A stretch of DNA of 8,586 nucleotides from Fidelibacterota bacterium (GTDB taxonomy: Bacteria; Fidelibacterota; UBA8477; JABMPR01). Shown here piece after piece: positions 1-6,720 of the stretch. A program made the position numbers and the translations under genes. Location of the stretch: assembly GCA_030596225.1 (NCBI GenBank), contig JAUVKO010000079.1, positions 1 through 8,586 of the forward strand, written 5' to 3'. The notes under the pieces were generated by a model that searched no databases, was not told the DNA's origin, and saw only the letters and a program-made list of their open reading frames with translations. Positions within the stretch are counted from its first letter, which is position 1; every line of letters begins with the position of its first letter.

Positions 1-2047
1 GTTTTTTCCGAGCAATGCTTTTCAGTGACTCACCACTCATAACACGATGGATCTTCAAGGCAATTTGAGTCACTTCGATAGTAGAATGATCGATGACAAT
101 CTCTTTTTGGACGAAGGCAGAAGAATCGGTTTTTAATCGATCTAATGAATCGGCTAGTCTGGCAATATCCATGGTTATGGGCATAAGAGTGTCAAATGCT
201 TCAGCTGAAAGCAAACTATCCTCAAGTTGCTCCAATGCTAGATCTGCCATCGCACTGTCAATTAGATCTAAAGTGTCTGAAGCAGCAAGCAGTGGCACTT
301 CCGGAACCGTATCGATAACAGCAGCTATCGGCTGTTCTTCAATAATAGTGATGGGAGATGAGCTTTCCAGACTTTCCATCGGTCTAGGTGGTGGAATAAT
401 GATTCGGGGATTGAATGCTGAAACATCCTGAGTAACAGCGTTAACAGAGACCATGAAACTATAGACTGTTTTGCCTCGAACGTCCTTTGGAACTACACTG
501 GTGATCTCAGCATCTTCAAAGTATTCAATAAAACGAGGAATTCGATTGCGATAGAGGCTGAGACCAGATAGCTCGATTCCATTTTCTGTGGACCTTAGAT
601 CTGCTATCCAGAGTCCATTTACCTCCTCCAGAGCAAGAAGTAATTGTTGGAAAGAAATACTCCAACGTAGTGTCCCTTCTGATAATTTGGTTAAACTTGC
701 CAGATTTTCTTCAGCAAGTGAGTGAGCCATAGATAAACTATCGACCATGTAGGTCACCCACTCAATATCATTTATCGATTTTTCCAGATGTGATATTTTT
801 TGCTGTGCTTCCTTATAAGCTTCAGCCTTCTTTTCGTGCAACCAATTAACACCTAGTGGAACAAGAAATATCATGATCAACAACAGCAAACCATGCCAGG
901 CTAACTTGAATGCTTTCTGACGACGGTAGACATAATCAGGCAACAGATTGATTAAAAGCGTGTCCTTCTTCTTAGGGAATAAAACCTGAACTGCCAATCC
1001 AAGAGGAATCGCATAATCAGTGAATGTTTCAGTACTCTCTTCTGGAATAATGAATTTGTCCGGATCCAGTGAAAAGTACTCAACTGAGATACCATCATTA
1101 TTTTCCTCAAAATATTCTTTTGCGTTGATCTGTCTCGCTTCACCAGCCAGAATGATCCGATCAATATCCTGATAATGACCGAGATCCTGATCATAGAGTA
1201 ATCTTCCGGAAATTGTATTCAATAAAGAGGAAGAGTTCAGCTCCTCCCGAATACTTTGGGAAAAATGGACGACAGAATGTCCTTGAGTAATAATAAAACT
1301 GCTTTGAACATCTTCAATATTAATGATAGCAATTATTTCTTCACTCTCAACTTCATAATTATAGCGCAGTAAGTTGACCAAGGCCACTTCGTCCGTACAA
1401 ACTGATACAAAGCGAGGTTTGACCTTCAGGTGACTTTGAATATCATCAAAGGCCTGAATGATGGGGATATCGCCTTTATACGCAAATGCATAGGCTTCAC
1501 CCTTTTGAGTTAATAGACAGTCATAATGATCTTTTGGAATCACTGTTTCATCCAAACGCTCAACTATCTCGTTGAATATCTGCTTATCCCTATTCTTGGG
1601 TTTCATTTGCGTGTATTCACCACGCAGATGTAAGGTATTCACTAAAGATCGGGGCAAATTAAGGGCATGAGCATAGCGCTTTGCCGGAACCCGGGTCATC
1701 AGACTAAGAAGTATATCCTCGTTTGTCTCTTCTTCTTCAAATTGTTCTTTCTCACTGACCTCATCCACACTTCCAAAAGCCTGATCGTTTTCTTGAGTCT
1801 TTTCTTGATCATCGTCAACTATGGCAGGTGGAGAGGCATCAATTCCAAAGGCGTCTTCCGGACTTTCCAGAGCATCAGCCCCTGAAGCGGTCTCATCACC
1901 TTCTTCCAGATGTTGCTGAAAAGGAGTAACCAGAGTGGCTTGATCTATCGCCTCAATTTTAATCTTGCCCTTATGCAGGGATGCTAGAACTGTCTTTAGT
2001 TCAACACCATCCTGGTAAAGACTTAGTATGCGTTTAGGAACTGACAT
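1..2047 (-). CDS. PilM-PilN fusion protein with C-terminal LysM motif (partial, 3' end beyond window)
   Basis: I translated this frame by hand: 682 codons from ATG at 2047 with no stop before base 1, so the C-terminus is missing. Residues 1-42 resemble a degenerate PilM start. Residues 43-120 are an acidic, probably disordered insert. Residues 123-360 look like the rest of a PilM actin fold, ending in IPLGLAVQVL, similar to the PilM C-terminus. Residues 364-370 read LLINLLP, the classic PilN N-terminal motif. A membrane helix follows (about 384-400), then a charged coiled-coil-like stretch (403-440), a PilN-like periplasmic domain (to about 545) and a Pro- and acid-rich linker. Residues 667-682 (HRVMSGESLKSIARKK) match the start of a LysM peptidoglycan-binding motif. 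PilM and PilN are normally separate proteins forming the inner-membrane alignment complex. The start lies 6 bases after the pilT stop with no visible Shine-Dalgarno, so translation is probably coupled. The PilN assignment is strong, PilM moderate. Confidence 0.82.
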   Translation of the reverse strand, partial: MSVPKRILSLYQDGVELKTVLASLHKGKIKIEAIDQATLVTPFQQHLEEGDETASGADALESPEDAFGIDASPPAIVDDDQEKTQENDQAFGSVDEVSEKEQFEEEETNEDILLSLMTRVPAKRYAHALNLPRSLVNTLHLRGEYTQMKPKNRDKQIFNEIVERLDETVIPKDHYDCLLTQKGEAYAFAYKGDIPIIQAFDDIQSHLKVKPRFVSVCTDEVALVNLLRYNYEVESEEIIAIINIEDVQSSFIITQGHSVVHFSQSIREELNSSSLLNTISGRLLYDQDLGHYQDIDRIILAGEARQINAKEYFEENNDGISVEYFSLDPDKFIIPEESTETFTDYAIPLGLAVQVLFPKKKDTLLINLLPDYVYRRQKAFKLAWHGLLLLIMIFLVPLGVNWLHEKKAEAYKEAQQKISHLEKSINDIEWVTYMVDSLSMAHSLAEENLASLTKLSEGTLRWSISFQQLLLALEEVNGLWIADLRSTENGIELSGLSLYRNRIPRFIEYFEDAEITSVVPKDVRGKTVYSFMVSVNAVTQDVSAFNPRIIIPPPRPMESLESSSPITIIEEQPIAAVIDTVPEVPLLAASDTLDLIDSAMADLALEQLEDSLLSAEAFDTLMPITMDIARLADSLDRLKTDSSAFVQKEIVIDHSTIEVTQIALKIHRVMSGESLKSIARKK

Positions 2048-2053
2048 TGTTTA

Positions 2054-3292
2054 TTATTGTGCGGATATCTTTACAATTTCTTTGAATCGTTTTTTGTTAT
2101 TAGCATTGGACAGAGCTTCTTCATAAGAGATCTTTTTTTCCTCAAACAGACGTTTCAAGTCCTGTTCAAGAGTAATCATACCCAAATTACTTGATTGCTG
2201 CAGCATCTGATATATTTCATCAAGATTATTGTTCTTGATCGCAGCACGTATGGGCGGTGTCATCAACAACACTTCTTTGGCAAGTACCCGTTTTCCATCC
2301 AGAGTACGCGGCAACTTCTGAGAGATGATCACACTCAAAACGTCTGCAAGACGTTCACGAACCCGGGTTTGTTCATTGGCTGGGACCTCTCCAATAATAC
2401 GGTCTATACTCTCTACAGTAGAAGAAGTGTGCAAAGTCGAAAATACCTTATGACCACTGTCAGTCACCTCCAGACCCGTAATAATTGTTTCAGGATCACG
2501 CATCTCACCGATTACGATAATATCAGGATCCTGCCTTAAAGCCTGGATGGCTCCTTCCTTGAATGACAACACATCTGCGCCCACCTCACGATGCCGTACG
2601 AGACAGCCCTTAGGTTTATGCACTTGCTCAATGGGACTGCCAAGGATCACAATATGGGCATTCATTGATTGGTTATTGGCATCAATGATGGCATCTAAAG
2701 TAGAACTCTTGCCAGAACCAGTAATTCCAGTCACCAGGACCAAACCCTTTTTTGTATGTTTCAGACTAAGTGCTTTAGCAATCTCCGGATGCAAACCTAG
2801 ACCGGCAAAAGGACGAATCTCATCTCCGATCATGCGCATATTCAACCCCAGATGCCCCAGATCAAAATACATATCCCCTCTTAAACGCGCCGAAGATCCA
2901 TTTAAATCAATCGAATAAGAAAAATCCAGATTGCGGTCTTTGAGCAAGACTTCCCGCTGTTGATCCACTAAGATGTTGAGCAGAATCATATCCATTTCAG
3001 AATTACTGTACTCGCCCATCTCAGGATCAGGTTTTTTATCGCCCTGACTCCTGTACCAGACCTTTCCCTGGCAGCCTAATGACCCCATATCAATATCAGA
3101 AGCATCAATTTTCTTCATTCTAGCAAGCAGACTGTTGAGAAATGCTCTTAAGGTTCTGCGATCGTCTTCGATCAGTTCCCCTATCTGCTGACTCATGAAT
3201 TGCTGACGTTCCAGCCCAAAAAGTGTACCCGGGATTTTTTCCAGAACAGGTTTCAATATTTGATGAACGTTATCAATCAATGTCTGATCCAT
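2054..3292 (-). CDS. pilT: PilT-family twitching/retraction ATPase, divergent
   Basis: Hexameric secretion-superfamily ATPase that normally depolymerises type IV pili at the cytoplasmic base. Numbered from ATG 3292 (412 aa): an ASDID element near 64-68, where PilT usually has ASDLH; Walker A GITGSGKSS at 189-197; Walker B DIIVIGEMRD at 257-266; His box STLHTSS at 285-291; and a PilT-like C-terminus with PPIRAAIKNNN, GMITLEQDL and the ISYEEAL helix. There is no zinc tetracysteine, which separates it from the PilB-type ATPase in this window. The usual Asp-box VEDPIE reads LGSPIE (residues 217-222), so two conserved acidic residues are replaced. It has about 60 residues before the ASD element, making it longer than the usual 340-370 aa PilT. 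The start was chosen because GGAG at 3304-3301 is 8 bases from ATG 3292 but only 2 from the upstream in-frame ATG 3298. It may be a PilU-like accessory motor rather than the main PilT. Confidence 0.9.
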   Translation of the reverse strand: MDQTLIDNVHQILKPVLEKIPGTLFGLERQQFMSQQIGELIEDDRRTLRAFLNSLLARMKKIDASDIDMGSLGCQGKVWYRSQGDKKPDPEMGEYSNSEMDMILLNILVDQQREVLLKDRNLDFSYSIDLNGSSARLRGDMYFDLGHLGLNMRMIGDEIRPFAGLGLHPEIAKALSLKHTKKGLVLVTGITGSGKSSTLDAIIDANNQSMNAHIVILGSPIEQVHKPKGCLVRHREVGADVLSFKEGAIQALRQDPDIIVIGEMRDPETIITGLEVTDSGHKVFSTLHTSSTVESIDRIIGEVPANEQTRVRERLADVLSVIISQKLPRTLDGKRVLAKEVLLMTPPIRAAIKNNNLDEIYQMLQQSSNLGMITLEQDLKRLFEEKKISYEEALSNANNKKRFKEIVKISAQ

Positions 3293-3300
3293 CTTCATAA

Positions 3301-3304
3301 CTCC
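3301..3304 (-). promoter_or_regulatory. Shine-Dalgarno deciding the pilT-like start
   Basis: GGAG on the minus strand is 2 bases before ATG 3298 and 8 bases before ATG 3292. The usual 5-9 base spacing favours 3292 as the start, which removes the two N-terminal residues MK. Confidence 0.55.
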
Positions 3305-3328
3305 ACATGTTTTTGTACTATATCGAAT

Positions 3329-3868
3329 TTACCGCTGTAAAAGCTGTTCTTCAAGCTTTACTACACGTTCATTTGTCGAAATCAACTTCCGACGAAGAAT
3401 TTCTATGATGTTCATAGTAAAGATATTAAAATATTTTGAATCCTGGCGAGAAAAGAAATCCAGAAGACACTGCCGGTTATACCCCAGGACCAAAGTAGGT
3501 TCCTCTGTTTTCACTGTCGCAATACGATACTGATCACGGTAAATGATCAACTCGCCAAAAACATCCCCCTTCTTCAATTCACCTAACAATATATTTTGTT
3601 TCCAGACAGATATCTGTCCCTCACAAATGAGAAACATATCCCGACCGATCTGTCCTTTACGCAGGATATCTACATGGGATGGGTATTTTTTTTCTTTCCC
3701 TAGCCGTAAGAATTTCTCAGCCAGATCTTGAGGAAAGTGCGCAATGAGGATGGGAAGTTCCCCAAAATGGATCATACTTCCTGTGGATTCCATCTTCACA
3801 GAAATAGGTCCACCCTCCATTTGGTTTCTATTTAGAGTACTTTTATTCTCTTGATTGAGTCCATTCAT
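3329..3868 (-). CDS. stand-alone cyclic nucleotide-binding domain protein
   Basis: 179 aa from ATG 3868. That ATG overlaps the TGA stop of the upstream pilin-like gene as ATGA, a common sign of translational coupling. A longer in-frame start at 3910 would overlap the neighbour by 46 bases and is less likely. Residues 1-30 are polar and probably flexible. Residues about 35-145 form a CRP/PKA-type cNMP-binding fold. The phosphate-binding cassette reads FGELIIYRDQYRIATV (104-119), with the ribose-contacting Glu (E106) and phosphate-contacting Arg (R115) in the positions used by PKA and CRP, so ligand binding is plausible. The C-terminus (about 145-179) is helical and charged, with no helix-turn-helix seen, so it is unlikely to be a transcription factor. 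No membrane segment or signal peptide is visible, so it is probably cytoplasmic. Its place between minor pilins and the retraction ATPase suggests it controls the motor, which is inference. Its ligand is unknown. Confidence 0.87.
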   Translation of the reverse strand: MNGLNQENKSTLNRNQMEGGPISVKMESTGSMIHFGELPILIAHFPQDLAEKFLRLGKEKKYPSHVDILRKGQIGRDMFLICEGQISVWKQNILLGELKKGDVFGELIIYRDQYRIATVKTEEPTLVLGYNRQCLLDFFSRQDSKYFNIFTMNIIEILRRKLISTNERVVKLEEQLLQR

Positions 3869-4425
3869 AATATAGTTCCCAGGTTTTTTGGTGCAATCTG
3901 ACCAGACCAAGATGCACGACCATAATTCTCATTATACCCATACGTGGTTCCCACCGAGAATGAGATTTGGATGACCCTTATGCTATCAAGTTGACTGGTA
4001 ACATTCAAATTCTCTGAAAAATAACTCAAATTCCAGGATGTGATTCCTAGAGCCACATCATATTCCACGCTGTTAACACTACGGTATAAGTAGCGATCAT
4101 TCGGATTATCCGTCATACTGGTTTCAGCGGTGGAGCCTACGCGATAAGCAATCGTATCAATAATCAAATCTTGATCTATATCAGATAGAAATGATATAGT
4201 TGAATCCGTTATAGAAAGCAGCGCAGGCGTTGTTCGGGGAACCATATAACCAATTTTCTTAAAATCATATTCAAGAATTGTGGCAATCTCAACGACATTC
4301 TCCTGGGCCATGGTCCCTAGTGAATTCAAGCTGGAAGTCTCCAGAATCTCAATATTCAAGCTAAAAATTGTCAACAGAACCAAGCCGCCAATAAGAAATG
4401 AACCTGCAAGTTGAATATCGCCCAT
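3865..4425 (-). CDS. minor pilin-like protein (PilW/GspJ-like)
   Basis: 186 aa with one N-terminal hydrophobic helix (about residues 6-24, LAGSFLIGGLVLLTIF) and a large hydrophilic C-terminal domain, the layout of pilins and pseudopilins. The region around 50-90 resembles minor pilins of the PilW/GspJ kind: a helix with YDFKKIGYMV, then TDSTISFLSDIDQD, like the 'STITFLADLDGDG' strand often seen there. The protein begins MGDIQ, so any leader would be only Met-Gly. The Glu normally found at position 5 of the mature pilin is absent. It starts 6 bases after the stop of the preceding pilin-like gene, with only a weak GGA upstream, and its stop overlaps the start of the CNB gene. The likely role is priming or tip assembly of the fibre, by analogy only. 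Confidence 0.72.
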   Translation of the reverse strand: MGDIQLAGSFLIGGLVLLTIFSLNIEILETSSLNSLGTMAQENVVEIATILEYDFKKIGYMVPRTTPALLSITDSTISFLSDIDQDLIIDTIAYRVGSTAETSMTDNPNDRYLYRSVNSVEYDVALGITSWNLSYFSENLNVTSQLDSIRVIQISFSVGTTYGYNENYGRASWSGQIAPKNLGTIL

Positions 4426-4431
4426 GTTACT

Positions 4432-4923
4432 TTATTTCCAAAAGGGGTATATCCGACTTAAAGTGATATCATTTCGAAGATATTCACTGCTGATCGTTAC
4501 ATCCATGCGTTTTAGAGTAGATCGTACTCCCAGAAAAGTATTCTTATCAGAGGTATTAATGTAACCTGTACTAACACTCAGGATATAAGTCATCCCGTTA
4601 TCAGCCGTATCCACTAAAGAAAGCCCATTGTAGTCATCTATATCATCAAAATCCGGATATGATTCCCCTGTTTCCGGACCAAGCAGACCATACGCTGTGA
4701 AATCATCAGGAATACTTCGAGGAATGCCAGAAACTGTATTTTCATCAAAATAATTAAGCCCGGCCCGGCGAAATATCCCTTCAACAATTGAAACAGCGTT
4801 CAGTTCATATTCGCTTTGGAGAACATGGATCTCATTCTTAGCCAAGGCATCGTTTACTGTAAGCGAATATCTGCCAAAGATAGCAATTGCCATAACCAGG
4901 ATCATCATTTCGACACGACCCAC
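4432..4923 (-). CDS. minor pilin-like membrane-anchored protein
   Basis: 163 aa with a GTG start. A strong Shine-Dalgarno (GAGGAG at 4937-4932) lies 8 bases upstream, embedded in the last codons and stop of pilB. The next in-frame ATG at 4908 would remove the conserved MG start and part of the hydrophobic helix. The N-terminus MGRVEMMILVMAIAIFG is a short hydrophobic helix directly at the start, then a long polar helix (about 20-55) and a globular domain, as in pseudopilins. The middle holds an acidic stretch (YPDFDDIDDYNG, about 89-100) that could bind calcium, which is a guess. No close family was recognised. It lies between pilB and another pilin-like gene, so a minor pilin role is the best guess. 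Confidence 0.65.
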   Translation of the reverse strand: MGRVEMMILVMAIAIFGRYSLTVNDALAKNEIHVLQSEYELNAVSIVEGIFRRAGLNYFDENTVSGIPRSIPDDFTAYGLLGPETGESYPDFDDIDDYNGLSLVDTADNGMTYILSVSTGYINTSDKNTFLGVRSTLKRMDVTISSEYLRNDITLSRIYPFWK

Positions 4924-4928
4924 TAGAA

Positions 4929-6701
4929 CTACTCCTCATCCTCAACTGTAACAGCAACAATCTCCTCTATTGATGTAATTCCTTCTTTTATTCGTTCGCG
5001 ACCTGAAGCTCGTAAGGTTAACATACCATTTTTAATTGCTGAATCACGAATAGCATCTTCGTTAACCTGGTCACCTGAAGACACAATGATCTGTTTTATC
5101 TCAGGTGTAAAATACAGTGACTCCATTACAGCCGTACGACCTTTATAGCCATGGCGACATTTATCACAACCTACCGGTTCATAAATAGTGATATCTTCTA
5201 ATTCCTCTTCAGTGAAACCCAGTGCTCGGGCAGTATCGTAGTGTTCTTTATCCAATACTCTTTTGCATTCCTTGCAAAGTCTGCGAACGAGCCGCTGCGC
5301 CAAGATCAAACTTACCGATGAGCCAATCAAAAAAGGTTCAATACCCATTTTATAAAGACGGGATACAGCACTAGGGGCATCATTTGTATGCAAGGTGGAA
5401 AATGTGAGGTGACCGGTGTTAGCCAATTTCATAGCTGTTTCAGCCGTTTTAAGATCACGAATCTCACCAACCAGTACGATATCAGGGTCATGACGCAGAA
5501 TGGCACGAATAGCTGCATCAAAACCCATTTTGTCACTGATCTTCAATTGACGGGCACCATATATAAGATATTCAACGGGATCTTCAACTGTCAGTACACA
5601 TTTCTCAGGGGTAATAACAGCATGCAGCGCTGCGACAAGTGTCGTACTTTTGCCACTCCCTGTTGGACCTGTCACAATAACAATACCAGAGGGTTTATTA
5701 ATGGCCTTTTTAAAATCGGACAGGGCTTTTGCCTGAAGACCCAGTTTATTCAAATCTGTGATAACTTTCCTGTCATCAAGGATTCGAATAACGATACTTT
5801 CTAATTTCCGGTCAAATTCGGAACCAACAAGCGGTATAATGGAAACACGATAACGGATGAGATAACCGTCAATTTTTCTCTGAATGAAACCATCCTGAGC
5901 TATATCCCGTTCAAATCGATCAACGTTGCGAGTTTTATCCTTAAATACAGCGGATATTGCTTCAGGTTTAACCCCTTTTTGGGAATGCCAGGTTTCCAGT
6001 TTTCCATCAACACGAAAATTCAGATCTGTAATATTCCCAGGTTGTGGAACAACATGAATATCACTGACATCCTGTCGTACAGCCTCCATTAAAACTCCCT
6101 CTACAAGGGCGGTTAGGGCGCTCTGGTTGATTTCTGCATCAAGAGCAGCTTCATCAACATCTTCTTCATCGACCTGGTTTTCTTCATCATACTGGATCTC
6201 ATCTAGAATGCCCAGGAAGTCATTACGACTGGAGAGAACTTTATTGAGAATGGCTTCAACATTCTCCACCCGGCTATAGACTATCTCGAAATTTCCAAAG
6301 GGCAATTGCTCTGCCATAGAGGTTACTTCAGGATCGGTAGGATCAGCAGCTAAAATCCTTAGAACGGCCTCTCTACCCTGACCTTTAACACTGAAAGGCA
6401 CCATTTTGGAACGTAACATTGCTGCTCGAACTGCATCACTTCGACTGTCAAAGACACCATCGATAAATTCAATTTGCTCCTCGGTGAGATCATCTGCACT
6501 GACTTCAACTTCTTTGATGGCAAAAATAGTTGACAATTCATGGAGCACAGCATGCTGATCGATACCCAGATCCTCATAGAATATTTTGCCAAGCTGGCGT
6601 CTATTATTGGGCGGTTCAGTCTGTTGAATTTCCAAGGCTTGCTTTAGGATATCCTGCGATACAACGCCCCTGGAAACTAAAATATCACCGATTTTTGCCA
6701 T
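4929..6701 (-). CDS. pilB: PilB/GspE-type pilus assembly ATPase
   Basis: 590 aa from ATG 6701. It powers pilin polymerisation from the cytoplasmic face of the platform. Residues 3-60 match the MshEN/T2SSE N-terminal fold: a first copy, IGDILVSRGVVSQDILKQAL, fits the c-di-GMP-binding MshEN pattern well; a second, QLGKIFYEDLGIDQ, is degenerate. An acidic linker covers about 165-190. The core has Walker A GPTGSGKST (345-353), Asp-box TVEDPVE (371-377), Walker B DIVLVGEIRD (407-416) and His box TFSTLHTND (433-441). The zinc site is present as C476xxC479 and C512xxC515, which marks PilB/GspE and not PilT. Length is usual for PilB. AAGGA at 6713-6709 is 7 bases from ATG 6701. The upstream in-frame TTG at 6704 was rejected as start because the spacing is poorer. 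The gene follows pilC after a short gap. Confidence 0.96.
   Translation of the reverse strand: MAKIGDILVSRGVVSQDILKQALEIQQTEPPNNRRQLGKIFYEDLGIDQHAVLHELSTIFAIKEVEVSADDLTEEQIEFIDGVFDSRSDAVRAAMLRSKMVPFSVKGQGREAVLRILAADPTDPEVTSMAEQLPFGNFEIVYSRVENVEAILNKVLSSRNDFLGILDEIQYDEENQVDEEDVDEAALDAEINQSALTALVEGVLMEAVRQDVSDIHVVPQPGNITDLNFRVDGKLETWHSQKGVKPEAISAVFKDKTRNVDRFERDIAQDGFIQRKIDGYLIRYRVSIIPLVGSEFDRKLESIVIRILDDRKVITDLNKLGLQAKALSDFKKAINKPSGIVIVTGPTGSGKSTTLVAALHAVITPEKCVLTVEDPVEYLIYGARQLKISDKMGFDAAIRAILRHDPDIVLVGEIRDLKTAETAMKLANTGHLTFSTLHTNDAPSAVSRLYKMGIEPFLIGSSVSLILAQRLVRRLCKECKRVLDKEHYDTARALGFTEEELEDITIYEPVGCDKCRHGYKGRTAVMESLYFTPEIKQIIVSSGDQVNEDAIRDSAIKNGMLTLRASGRERIKEGITSIEEIVAVTVEDEE
4932..4937 (-). 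promoter_or_regulatory. Shine-Dalgarno for the GTG-started minor pilin-like gene
   Basis: GAGGAG lies in the last two Glu codons of pilB, 8 bases before GTG 4923. It supports the GTG start over the later ATG and ties expression of the two genes together. Confidence 0.6.
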
Positions 6702-6708
6702 CAATTAA

Positions 6709-6713
6709 TCCTT
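6709..6713 (-). promoter_or_regulatory. Shine-Dalgarno for pilB
   Basis: AAGGA lies 7 bases before ATG 6701 and only 4 bases before an in-frame TTG at 6704. This selects the ATG as start. Confidence 0.6.
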
Positions 6714-6720
6714 AACTACT

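Noticed and set aside
93..431. 112-aa plus-strand open frame
   Set aside because: It lies wholly inside the minus-strand PilM/N-LysM gene, has a Ser-rich shadow composition and matches no family I recognise.
952..1194. 80-aa minus-strand frame within the fused gene
   Set aside because: It lies in another frame of the long PilM/N gene, whose own frame is open across the region and carries the NLLP motif next to it.
1667..1885. 72-aa plus-strand frame with a hydrophobic Phe/Leu-rich stretch
   Set aside because: It is antisense to the acidic insert of the fused gene; Glu/Asp codons read backwards give Phe/Leu/Ser, which explains the false membrane helix.
2547..2918. 123-aa plus-strand frame
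   Set aside because: It is antisense to the Walker A region of the pilT-like gene, which has clear conserved motifs on the minus strand.
3869..3910. Longer N-terminus for the CNB protein from an upstream in-frame start at 3910
   Set aside because: It would overlap the minor pilin-like gene by 46 bases, while ATG 3868 forms a typical ATGA overlap with that gene's stop and leaves the CNB fold intact.
5388..5804. 138-aa plus-strand frame with several Cys
   Set aside because: It is antisense to the catalytic core of pilB; the Cys content is a by-product of the reverse reading.
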